Source: Colocasia esculenta
Lineage: Eukaryota; Streptophyta; Magnoliopsida; Alismatales; Araceae
Direction of reading: 5' to 3'
Assembly (NCBI GenBank): GCA_014218235.1
Contig: CM024759.1
Coordinates: 5,906,712 to 5,970,711, forward strand
Length of the DNA: 64,000 bases
The notes beneath the pieces were generated by a model. It saw nothing but the letters and a program-made list of their open reading frames with translations, made no database searches and had not been told where the DNA came from. The first letter of the stretch is position 1; each line of letters starts with the position of its first letter. Below, piece after piece: positions 26,643-37,221 of this stretch. The position numbers were made by a program, and so were the translations under genes.

Positions 26643-29128
26643 TTCCAACAAAAAATGGATGCACGTCTATAATACTTATGGTTCAAAATTTTGGACATAT
26701 CTGGTCTCCTGATTCCACCAGAACGAACCAGATTATAAGTGGATTTGACAGAGAAATTACCATCTTTAGCAGGCCGCCAGACATAGTGGTCTTTAGCTTC
26801 ATTAAGAACCACACCTTGAAGCACGCCACTAGGGAGAAGTTGTCTGATAGGATGGTTAGAAGACATCCTTAAGTTTTAATCTATCCCCCTCATACGGTGC
26901 AGTCAACAAGCTTTTCAACGGCCTATCACCCATCCAAACATCTGTTAAAAATTCAATGTCTTCACCATTGCCATGAATCCACCTGTTATTATCAAGAAAA
27001 ATCTGATGAGCTATAGACCATGTTTTCGTGGGCATCCCCTTGAATAAACATTTTCTACCAGACATAAATCGGCTTCTCGCATATCTGGCCCAGAATGAAA
27101 CACCATGGTAAATATTCCAGATGGATTTGACTGCCAAGGAAAGCTGAACCTACTTTATGCTACGAATCCCCAATCCACCTTCATTAATGGGACGCTGGAT
27201 GGTAGACCAATGAACCCAGTGACGTTTCCTCTGCTCGTTAGTGCTATTCCAGAAAAAACCCGCACAGACTCTTTCAATATAGTTCAAAATACTCACTGGG
27301 ATAGATAAGGATGTAGCAATGTAGACCGGTATGGAATTGAGCACCAAGTTTATAAGAGTAACTCTCCCAGTTTGGGATATCAATTTGGGTTTCCAGGAAG
27401 TAAGTCTTCTGTTGATTTTCTGAATTAGCGGAGAGAAGTCAGCTGCCAGAACTCTACCAGGACGAAGAGGGACTCCAAGATACCTTAAGGGACCCTTTTC
27501 TCTTTTATAACAAGTAACCATTCTTATTCTGTTTACAGTGTGATGTGAGGCTTTCGGTGAAATCATGAAAGAGCTTTTGGCCGAGTTGATGTGCTGCCCC
27601 GAGGAGGTAGAGTAGCTAGTAAGGAATTCCATCAATCTTTTGATATTGCGAAGACCTCCATTCAGAAAAACCAATGTGTCATCAGCATATAAAAGGTGAG
27701 ATATAGGAGGGCAAGTCCTTGGTCCAGAATAAGGTAGCAGTCTACCCGTCTGCACCATGTTTTTAATACCTCGACTAAGGGCCTCTTTCATGATAATAAA
27801 GAGGGCTGGAGCGATAGGATCGCCTTGTCTAAGGCCCCGAGTGGAGTGAAAGTGTCCAGTAGTCGAACCATTAAAAAGGATAGAGAACCAACAATTGCTA
27901 ATCAGCATGCCAATATATGAGGTAAAAGTATTAGAAAATCCTAATTTCTTAAGCACTGCAAAGAGGAAATCCCACTCCACACTGTCATACGCTTTTTTGA
28001 TATCAAGTTTCATCAGAACATTGTATCCTCTGACTTTACGGCCCATGTCACGAACTAACTGTCTGCCCAGGGCAATATTATCAAGGATTAAGCGGCCTTT
28101 GACAAACACGCCTTGTTCCTGAGAAATGATCTGAGGGAGGACACTGACCAGCCGCTCACAAAGAATTTTGGAAATAATTTTATGACAAAAATTACACAAG
28201 CTAACCGGTCTATAGTCACCAAAGGAGGATGGATTATCAGTCTTGAGAATCAAAGCAACCAACGTAGAGGTGACGCCCCTAGGCAAGGGATAACCATGAA
28301 AGAAATCGAGGATTGCTGCTGTAACATCTTCCTAAATAATATCCCAGCAACTTGTGAAGAAATGCCCTGTGAATCCATCTGGTCCTGGGGCACTATTTGC
28401 ATTCAAGCTCCATACAGCCGTTTTAATTTCTTCCTTAGTGGGGATGGCAGTAAGAATCCCATTTTGATCAGCCGTAATGAGAGATGGAATAATAGTGAGA
28501 ATGGAATTATCAATGATATGATCAGAAGTTTGAAGCAGGGACCCAAAATAATTGACCGCCTCCTGTTTAAGAATTTCTTGGTCCTCCGTCCAGGACCCAG
28601 AAATCTGAAGCATTTGAATAATGTTTCGCTTTCTCTTCCCCTTAACAACGGCATGGTAAAATGTAGTGTTTTTATCACCATCATCAAGCCATTCCATTCT
28701 AGCTTTTTGAGCCCAGAACATCTCCACACATTTGGTAGCCTTTATTAGATTTGCATTGGCGGCACCCATAGCTGAGCGGTTTTGTTCAGGAGTGGGATTT
28801 TCATCAAAAGCCTCCTGCATCACCTTAGCCTGATCTTCATGAAATAATAGGTTGTCATTGATGTTGCCGAAAACAACCTTATTCCAGGTCCGCAATGCAT
28901 ATCTGACAGCTTTAAGCTTCATGTGAAGTATAACAAATGGATTATAATGCCAGTTAAGGGGAGCTTCCCAAGCTGCTTTGACAGTATCCTTGAAAGAATC
29001 ATGAGAGCACCATATAGAAAGAAAAATAAATCTGGACGGTGGGTGAATGTCAGGTAGAAGGGAAAGCATAAGGGGAGCATGATCCGAGGGACCCCTTGGG
29101 AGGTGTCTGACCTGGAGGTTAGAGAAAG
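26643..29128 (-). pseudogene. LINE ORF2, 5' part: endonuclease tail and reverse transcriptase
   Basis: The frame enters at the endonuclease C-terminus (GPSDHAPLML, about 29080). It runs through a linker with FYHAVVKGKRKRN and NSAPGPDGFTG to an in-frame stop at 28332-28334. It then reopens in the same frame as the reverse transcriptase with FGDYRPVSLCN, GLRQGDPIAP and the catalytic LLYADDTLVFL near 27690. A further in-frame stop is at 27150-27152 and a frameshift near 26860. A zf-RVT-like part (WKLLW at 26640) is cut by the nested element. It is not functional. Confidence 0.93.
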
Positions 29129-29160
29129 TTTCTGCTAAGCACATTAAGCAGATATCAAAG

Positions 29161-29164
<4 letters not shown>

Positions 29165-29236
<72 letters not shown>
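29165..29236. repeat. (AT)n microsatellite, expanded in copy A
   Basis: About 36 AT units. The matching tract in copy B (58452-58474) has about 11, so its length changed after the duplication. Confidence 0.95.
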
Positions 29237-29250
29237 CCTGAAAAGGAACA

Positions 29251-29439
29251 CTACTTAGAATTACGCCGAACAAGATCTCTTAGCTGCACATAAAACAGCA
29301 ACAAATCACATTGCCCATGTAAGAGGGGCCACAAAATTCCTCTCACTGCATTTGTCATGTGTTTCTTCTTCTCACTCAAAATTCTGTCAACATTTTTCTG
29401 GTAAAAATAAGCAAACATGGGGGAGAGAGAGACCAACAA
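29251..29439 (-). other. Unrecognised exon-like ORF (copy A)
   Basis: The minus strand has an acceptor-like tract (CTTATTTTTACCAG) followed by an open frame that includes SEKKKHMTNAVRGILWP and ends at a stop at 29251. The same peptide is kept in copy B (58490-58670) with two substitutions near its start. I do not recognise the protein. It may be the remnant of an exon of a gene facing away from the KAPA synthase, its downstream part displaced by the LINE in copy A. It could also be chance, since the copies are only about 95% alike. Confidence 0.25.
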
Positions 29440-29888
29440 TAGTGGTATCGGATAAGGGATGCATACTTCCTCGAGAAAGCGGAGACACAGGGATGGAGTA
29501 AGACGATGGCGACGAGGCGAGGACGCGTAACGATGAGCAACTAGAGAGGAAGACGACGTCGTTGCGTTAGGGCAAACAAGGGCGCCAATGGGGCGAAGGG
29601 GGGAAAAATGAGATATGTAGGGGGATGGATCATTCCCACAAAAATTGGAAATGATTTATCCCCGATGATATCCCTGTTTTTAGGGATATCCCGGGTCCAC
29701 CAATCACCGAGATATCACCATAATTTGGTGATACCAAATACAGGTTTAGGGATAGGTTAAGGATATCATCTTTATCCTAATACAAAACAGAGATTTAATT
29801 CTTAAGTTTTAAATCTTATTTCGAATCTATTCTCCAAATATCTTAAACTTATAAAGTACTTAATATATATTTCAATTTTTTCTAAAGT
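29432..29888. other. Copy A-specific segment with hairpins
   Basis: This segment is replaced by an unrelated 173-bp segment (58674-58846) in copy B. It holds a CpG-rich block (29480-29600) and two hairpins: GATATCCCT and AGGGATATC about 29671-29694 with a 6-nt loop, and ATCACCA and TGGTGAT about 29714-29732 with a 5-nt loop. No gene is assigned. Confidence 0.5.
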
Positions 29889-30380
29889 ATCGTAAAGTCT
29901 TTTTATAAAAATTGTTAGAACAGTTAAAAAAAAATGAAAAGTAGATATTCGTTGACTTCACCCTCTATCTAATATATAAACATATAAAGAGTTCGTCTAT
30001 ATATACCCTCTCGTTCACCCCCCATCACCTCAGCCCATGGACCGGCTGAGTTTGCTGCACAGCGAGACTTTCCCATATGTAAAACGTTGGACTTCGGATC
30101 CTCAGAGGGAAGCATCTCTCCACCTTCCCCGTCTCCCCCTTTCAAAACCCTCCGGTTAAAGAAGAAAAATAAAGAACGTTGGGAAGACTGGGAATGCTAA
30201 TTGACCCAACAAGCATGGCCATTTTCCTTTTCCCAGATAAGTAAAACAAGTTTTAACCAAGAAAACTCCGATCAATTACTATCAGAGGGTTTGAGCTCTG
30301 ATTATTTATCAGTACTTTATCAGAAATTTGTGCATTATAATGCATATTATATATCCACTTTATCAAAATGAGATGGAATA

Positions 30381-30812
30381 AGACTACATATGGTAATTTA
30401 CCAATAATTTATACACAAATAAACTATTCAGTATGGCACATGGTCAACAGCCTGCGAGGACTCTTGCCAGACCCACCGGCGAGCGGAACAAGTATTTTCC
30501 TTATTATATTGCATAGGCGCGCACACCCGGATTGACGCAATAAGGAGAACTCCAAGTAAGAACAGAAACTTTTACGACGAGGGAGAGGACAAAAGTCCGG
30601 TCGCTAGCTACATGCGTGAACAATCCGACAGCCTCCCTTATATAAGTAGCTCGCCGAAGGGAGCTGAGAGGAACACACACGACTCAACTCTCAAGTCGAG
30701 CGCTTCTAATTAAGCTTTCTCTTGATACTTACCCCCAGCCTGCCTCTGTCTAGCTACGACACCTACTCCGGTCACCTCTCTGTGTTTTCGGCCCAGACAG
30801 GACGGTGCAGAA
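30381..30812 (+). promoter_or_regulatory. KAPA synthase promoter and 5' UTR; TATA box at 30638-30646
   Basis: TTATATAAG lies about 170 bp upstream of the start codon. Transcription would be expected to begin about 30 bp downstream, near 30670, giving a C/T-rich 5' UTR of about 140 bp. The sequence upstream of 30380 belongs to the segmental duplication, so only the proximal promoter is unique to this locus. Strength and control cannot be read from sequence. Confidence 0.65.
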
Positions 30813-32878
30813 ATGGATCCCATCGCCGCCATGTGGGAGGAGCTGGTCGTGAAGGCCACAGCCAAAGTCGACAAGAACGACTTCTTGCGTTATCTGCCCA
30901 ACGTCTGCGTCCCGAAGGTGGCCAGCCCGGCCGAGGATCCCCTCGCCGCCATCGAGACGTTCGACCGCCCCGGCCCCTGGGACCGGACCATGTTGGAGCT
31001 GGAGGTGGAGAACCCCAGGGCCGGCGTCGTGGAGGGCCGTGAGCCGGCTCGCAAGAAGGTGGTCCTCTTCTCCGGGAACGACTACCTCAACTTGAGCACC
31101 CACCCTGCCGTTCGCCAGGCTTCTGCAAAGGTGAGGAACAAAGCACATGCAAACCTTGATGGACGTTGATTCTAGTTTGCAGCAAATTTGAGTGAGCAAT
31201 CGATCTTAATCCGATGGTGGCCCTCTAATTATCGATATACATACACATATGGAACAGGCTTCCCTGGTTTATGGGATGGGTCCCAGATCGTCTTCCATGG
31301 TGAGCGGTCACACCGACTACCATCGCCTGCTCGAGCAAGCCTTGGCGGACTTAACCAAGAAGGAGGCCTGCCTGATCACCCCCACTGGCTTCGCTGCCAA
31401 CACCGCGCTCCTTGCGGCGTTGGGAAACATCGCCTCCCTCACCTGTGCTGGCAGGAGGCCGGCCAAACATGAGAAGATCGCCATCTTCTCTGACGCGCTG
31501 AACCATGCCTCCATTATCGACGGTCTCCGCATGGCAGAGCGTCACCAAGAGGCCGATGTGTTCGTGTACAGGCACAACGACATGAAGCACCTCGATGAAC
31601 TCCTCTCGAATTGCCAAGTCCAGAAGAAGGTCGTCTTCACTGACAGGTGACTTACTAATTTGCTCAAGGCCTTTCTATCTCCCAGCAGTAGCTCCTTCCG
31701 ATCTGTCAAGTATTGATATTTCATGAGATCATGTATGTATATGCATCATCGGAACAAATTAAACGTTATGTTTAATACTCTTTTCTCTCGACCATGCAGC
31801 TTGTTCAGTATGGAAGGAGACTTTGCCCCGATGCTTGAGCTTGTGGAGCTTCGAAAGAAGCATGGCTTCCTATTCATCATTGATGATGTAAGTTAAGCAA
31901 TATAGCTAATTAAACGACAAATTAATGTACATACAACTAAGCTTGTCTGAGGCAAAAAAAAATGTGGTGGGCATTGCCATGTTAATTATGTCCATATATG
32001 TCATAAACGCAGGCACACACAACCCTTGTCTGTGGCAAGAACGGGGGTGGCATTGCGGAGGTGTATGGAATCGAAGATCAGATTGACATATGTGTTGGGA
32101 CTTTGAGCAAGGGCGTCGGATGCCTAGGCGGTTTTATTACCTGCAGCAAGAAGTGGAAGAAGCTCATCCAAGGGAGGGGAAGGCCTTTCATCTTCACCAC
32201 TGCTAGTCCCTTGCCCGTCATCGCTGCTGCCTATGGTACTACTGCATTCCTTCATTGATATTAATTTATGCCTTTTTCTCATCCACAATTAACACAAATT
32301 ATAAAGACGCGCTAGCTAGTTTAATTGTGCATGCAACTTATAAGATATTCACAAGGTTATATCAATCATCGCTCATGGCTTCTTCTTTGATTAATCGTGT
32401 GTGTGCAGTTGCTGTGACGGTGGCCCAGAAGGAGTCTTGGCGTAGACAAGCTATCTGGAGCAGAGTGCAAGAGTTCGCGGCCTTAACCAAGTACCCAGCC
32501 ACCAGCCCCATCATCTCTCTCGTAGTCGGCACAGAGCAAGAAGCTCTCGACGGGAGCAAACACATGCTGGAGAGTGGTTTCCATGTCACCGCTATTAGAC
32601 CGCCAGCGGTTCCTGCAAATGCATGCCGGTGAGCAGATCTTCCTGGTTCATCACTTGTTACATCTATATATGTACATTCAAACTTTATATTAATTTCATG
32701 CATCTTTCCAGTATTGGCAACTCACTAGACACATATACTCTTGTTACTTTTATATAGGCTACGAGTGACCTTGAATGCTGCACATACATCGGAAGACATC
32801 AAAAGACTGGTAGTTGCGCTATCCCAATGCATCCCTTCCCTTAAGGATGCCACTGGCCAAGTCGCTGCAAAACTCTGA
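30813..32878 (+). CDS. BIOF: 8-amino-7-oxononanoate (KAPA) synthase, biotin pathway
   Basis: Six exons join in phase with GT...AG introns: 30813-31130, 31258-31646, 31800-31887, 32013-32235, 32409-32628 and 32758-32878. They give 452 aa. The enzyme condenses pimeloyl thioester with alanine, using PLP, to make KAPA, the first committed step of biotin ring assembly. Family motifs: SGNDYLNLSTHP near residue 90; YHRLLE; DALNHASIIDG; DSLFSMEGDFAPM; DDAHTTLVCG, with the PLP-pairing Asp and the stacking His region; and GTLSKGVG with the Schiff-base Lys. The usual plant DAHGT is DAHTT here, a difference of unknown effect. The C-terminus is AKL, a type 1 peroxisomal signal, and plant KAPA synthase is known to be peroxisomal. 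Related oxoamine synthases (serine palmitoyltransferase, glycine C-acetyltransferase) fit less well. Exon 1 is GC-rich. The start is the first ATG after the TATA box that opens the frame. Confidence 0.93.
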
Positions 32879-34169
32879 GATGTTCATATATGCTAAAGTG
32901 GAGCAACAATTCCGATCGATCGATCCAAAGTTGTCTATTTCTTTTTCTCATTTTTTTATTTGTCATGCTTGTTGTCTACAACAACAAAGAATCACAATAG
33001 AACCCTCTGTGACATATTATTTCAATTATATGGTTGTTCATGCATGTAGATATTAAACTCCACACAAATGGAATAACATGTCATCTATTTTTCACAAATA
33101 AGATCAACAAATGACAATGTGTTGACAAAGCTAGAGTTTATTATCTCTGATAAATCTGGAAAACATTGTTGAATGTTATACAGGTTGGATCATGTATATT
33201 TAGTAGAGATATAGATTATCACTAGCTTAAGCGGATACCCAAAAATAAAATAAAAAACCTGAAACATTTTATTCCACGTACGTTGAATGCAAGAAATGAG
33301 GGAAAATGTTTTACTACGTACGTACATACCAAGGAAGAATCAAGTTTGAGAACGGGGACAAGTTGGTGATAATTTTAAAAGTAGTAATTGTGATGGTCAT
33401 GGCAAATATAAGAAAGTATAAATTGAATGAAGAGAAGTTGCTCCTCTCCCCCATCCCTCAGCATCTGCAGTACTTAATAGTTAGGAATCTGATTAATAGT
33501 TTTTTATATGTAGTACTGGCGTTGGCTCTAATTAATAGTTAGGAATCTGACATTGATGTTGGCCCCTTGGAGATGGCTGTGGACAGCTTCCCTAGAAGTA
33601 GCTTCGAGGGCCAGCTCTTGAGATCGTTAGACAACATTAATGCCTCCAAAGGAGAGATCATTGTGCTCATATAGAACGCCACTGCTCGTAGTCTATTGAG
33701 CCATCGAAGCCTGCAACCTATCATATATATGGTGATCAATTTGAGTGGAACACATATGTGCATGCATAGAGTTTTAAGTTAGCAAACATATATATGTGAT
33801 GAGTCTTAAGAAATGTGGGGTAGCTTTCTTATCATGCACACAGTCGGACGTACGCTAGTTAAGGAGTGGGTTATTATTGATTAAATAAAATTTTAAGGAT
33901 ATTGTAACTGGCTAATTTTCCAACCAAAAAAATGCACACAACCAAGATAAACTGTGTCTTGATCATTTGCAGTCATGTACTTTTGAGTTGTGGGGTTCGG
34001 GTAGCTAATCGACCAATCTCGTGTTTGGAGTCAAGTTAATCATTTACTCGGTTAGCCGAACAACTAATATTTCTCATATTTTATTCAGGTTTGCGTTTTG
34101 TGTCACCTCAATCATGTCTAAATAATAATAATTTTAACAGAAGCTCGTTATGGTGAATGCCACAACTCT
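32879..34169. other. KAPA synthase 3' flank, no further gene established
   Basis: A/T-rich DNA. A 20-bp phrase TTAATAGTTAGGAATCTGA occurs twice (about 33475 and 33534). A 74-codon minus-strand frame (33763-33539) preceded by an acceptor-like tract contains LRAVAFYMSTMISPLEALML. I do not recognise it and it may be chance. Poly(A) signals cannot be assigned with confidence. Confidence 0.4.
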
Positions 34170-34567
34170 GGCCACCATTTTCTAAAACTGATGTTTTGAT
34201 AAATTAATAAAAATTTGGCCAAGTGTTGGATCTCTGTAAACACATAAGTGTACAACCGTTTTTTAGAACTGAAGGTTTGGGAATCCTGGCACAATTTTTT
34301 TCAACTGTTGAACCGAAACATTGGAAGGGATCTAAACCCCAACATACCTTCTGAATCTTGAAGGATTTAATGAAATTTGGTATCCAGTCCAGGTAGAATT
34401 GCCTTTGTTTTGATCACTTTTTAAATTGGAGCCTTGTATGCACAACCTAAGACATCTATATATTGAAGCCTTAATTAGGGGGAAAAAACACACATCTTCA
34501 AGAAGAGAATTACTGCTAGAAGCCATTATTGGATCTGATGCTGCTGGTGCCTTTGTTTGAGTCTTCC
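34170..34567 (-). repeat. Dispersed repeat, member 3 (inverted, in the spacer)
   Basis: This is the reverse complement of 8026-8412, with perhaps 85% identity by eye, so it is older than the A/B duplication. It lies downstream of the KAPA synthase gene. Together with member 1 it makes a long-range inverted repeat about 26 kb apart. Confidence 0.75.
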
Positions 34568-35487
34568 CTCGAATGAGATCTTTGGACTTGGAAGGATTCT
34601 TTTATGTGCTACAACTTGAAGGATGGTCAGAGAGCCTCTACATCGGCTAGATCTTAAGTTTTAAATCCTCCACCGAGCTACATCAAGAAAAATGAATTGG
34701 AAGTTTCACCATCAGCCACACTCTCAGATTAGTTTGCTTTCTTAGAGCCATAGTTTGTCATGTCGTTGTGATACACCATACCATACATGGGAGTTTACGA
34801 GTTCTGATATGGTCAGCACAGTATGGTAAAATTGGCCGACCGATTTCTTCCTATCGGTCGACCGATTCTTATCGTGAGCACACCTAGATGCCTAACAGAT
34901 CAGAGTTTAAAATCGATCGACCAATAAAAAAAATCGGTGTGCTAATACCTGTGTGTCTAGCATTGTTAGGTGAGCTTGCACCTAATTGATAAAGAGTGGA
35001 TGTAATAGGTGGGCTAATACTGTGCGTGTCTAGTGACTAGTAGTGAGAACATCCAAGACATTCTTGGGGAGAGAACGAAGATTTGCGTTGGGCTATTCGA
35101 GCCACTTAAAAATTTGTTTATCTCCTTCTGCGTGATTATTTCCTTAGTCCCTTTCTCACTTCTCCTGCATATTTGATGGAACTTTATCACAACTTTTGTG
35201 CTTGACAAAATGAGTTTTATTTTTAGTATCAACTTAATTCAAACACCCCCCTAGGTTGATTTCTTCTAAGTTTATTTTTTATCCACCTTCATTCCACGAC
35301 AAGCTACAAAGTTTGCATCAAGAATTGCTTTGCCGCCAATAGACGAACAACAACTTGGCACCATCAACAAATAATATTTAAGAAAAAGTCTTCAATATTT
35401 TGAAAAATTTCTGAAATATATGTATCTTGTATGCCCTGATACACAAAAGGAATTGAAGAGTATAATCTCTCTATCCGTCACGTATAT
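34568..35487. repeat. Spacer with possible copia-type LTR remnant
   Basis: No gene is seen. CGACCGAT motifs in both orientations cluster at 34845-34935. About 34980-35270 ends in 'caacttaattcaaacaccccc', a phrase resembling the 3' end of plant copia-type LTRs, but no polypurine tract or primer site adjoins it. The last bases, TATAT (35483-35487), are the target duplication of the gypsy element. Confidence 0.3.
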
Positions 35488-36151
35488 TGTAATGCCCTCA
35501 AATTTTAAATACCATGATTTGCTTAGAAATTCTTGTTTATATAAATCGATCATGTTTAAATTGTGATATTTAGGATTAAGGATATGTTTAAGACACTTTA
35601 TCATACCCAGATACTACTTTCGGTCATGCGCACCCCGACAGGACGACACCGAAAAATTGTAACGAAAATAAAATCTGAGAACACCATAATACTTAGAAAA
35701 ATGTGGAGGTATCAAAAATGTAATTATTCAGAATTTTTGACCCACAGATTTTGAGATTAAGCTGACGCGACTATTTTGCGGGTGATTTTTCACCTACTGT
35801 AAAATAAAATTTAAAAATTAAAATAAAATCACCATAATTTGTAAAACCATCACATTAGATTATGGTTGAAATTTCAACTTAAACAGACATCATTAAGACA
35901 CCTAAACATGAAGATCTTTGGCCCAACTGATTTATGGGTTAATAACGGTAAGGATTTTTATGGGAATTAAGGTTCTTACGTGTTGGGTGAGGAGCAAGCT
36001 ACTTGATGTGAGGAGGAAGCCTACACATCTTACCATAGGTGTCAGTTGGGGAAGCGATGCATGGTAAAGGTGTCAATGGTTAAAATTCCATGGCCCTTAC
36101 TGTGACAGCTTGGGAGTTAACGTGCCATCGCGCATGGCTTGCCTGAAGAAC

Positions 36152-36158
36152 TATAAAA
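36152..36158 (+). promoter_or_regulatory. Probable TATA box of the 5' LTR
   Basis: TATAAAA lies at 664 bp from the LTR start. The same motif is at 43917-43923 in the 3' LTR (664 bp) and at 62788-62794 in the third LTR (667 bp). The surrounding sequence is conserved in all three. Confidence 0.6.
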
Positions 36159-37045
36159 CTTACTTGCGGCAGAAGTTTAACCTTTTCCTCCTCCCATCTC
36201 CGTTGCACTTGGCATTTCTTACGTTGAGGAACGTTGCTGGTGCTGTCACCGTGAGGAAGGTGCTGCTATTGGAGCTAATGTTTCCTCTTCATCTGAATTA
36301 CCAAATCCCAACAGCATCTGCCGAAGCCCTGCCTTAGCAGTTTTCTCTAAATTTCATCATCTTGTTGCTGTGTTGATCTCTATACTAAGAAGAAGAAGAA
36401 GAAGAACTTTTGTTCCCTTTTAGATCAAGTAGGTTCTCATCTTTCCCTTGAACTTCTAGTCTCTACTCATGTTGAAAGAATTTTAGTCTCATACGAGATT
36501 ACCTTTGAGCCTGCTAACGAGTCTCGATTAAGTTTGCATACGAGACTGTAATCTCAGACCCTTTTGTTTAATTTTCTCAATTAACTTTGGAATCATGTAG
36601 TTACCAAGGAACATCTTCACTCCCATTACAATTTAAGTAGGTTTCTAACCTCTTATACCACCTATGATCCAAGTTTATGTTATAGAGTTTTGCTAGAAAT
36701 TTCGATATCCTAGAACATTGTGATTTCTTTCCATTCGGATGTTTGTACCCCAAGCCTTGATTTGGAACATTAAATATCTTGTGTTTTAGTGTCCATCTTG
36801 TAAGAATCTCCCAATAAACTATTGCTATCAAGACCACACTTCCAACAATATACTATGTCTAGTTTTTAGCTAGACAAGCTTGAATTGCAAACCTCTCGTT
36901 TCATCTCGCTTGTTCGGTTTATAAACCACTGTGAGAACTATAATTAGACTCTTCTATTTGATATACATCATGCCTAGATACATAGGTTCCATGGTTAGCA
37001 TGTTTAGAGTGCATTCTAAGTCATTTATGAGTGAGGAACAGGCGG

Positions 37046-37221
37046 CTGTCGACAGGCAGCCCAAAGCTGTCAACAGGCGCATGTTTTCCAGAACTTTAAG
37101 TTGTTGAACTGTATACATCTGTCGACAGATCCCTTATTGCTGTCGACAGATCCATACAGACCAGCAAGTTAAAGTTCTGTCTGCAGCCATCTGTCGATAG
37201 GCCCTTCTTGGCTGTCGACAG
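37046..37221. repeat. Array of CTGTCGACAG palindrome pairs, 21-bp spacing (5' LTR)
   Basis: Three pairs of a 10-bp palindrome start at 37046/37067, 37119/37140 and 37191/37212. Members of each pair start exactly 21 bp apart, and pairs repeat every 72-73 bp. One member of the first pair is CTGTCAACAG and one of the third is CTGTCGATAG; the rest are perfect. The 3' LTR keeps the same array (44807/44828, 44880/44901, 44952/44973). Confidence 0.95.

Larger units (their letters stand above)
21462..29128 (-). mobile_element. L1-type LINE, 5'-truncated, split by a nested LTR-type element
   Basis: The 14-bp target duplication TTTCTGCTAAGCAC is at 21448-21461 and 29129-29142. Copy B has the unoccupied site at 58418-58431. 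On the minus strand the element ends in an A tail (T run on + at 21462-21471). It begins inside the C-terminus of the endonuclease domain (motif GPSDHAPLML), so it is 5' truncated, as LINE insertions often are. Without the nested insert it is about 3.7 kb. It encodes reverse transcriptase, a zf-RVT-like region and a terminal RNase H, and is the same family as the fragment at 46903-49188. Confidence 0.95.

Noticed and set aside
30813..32878. Serine palmitoyltransferase or 5-aminolevulinate synthase
   Set aside because: These belong to the same PLP family, but the length, the plant-type DALNHASIIDG and GTLSKGVG contexts and the AKL terminus fit KAPA synthase better.
36110..36337. ORF in the 5' LTR and its longer twin at 43833-44102
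   Set aside because: The sequence lies just upstream of and across the LTR TATA region, differs in length between LTRs, and shows no domain.
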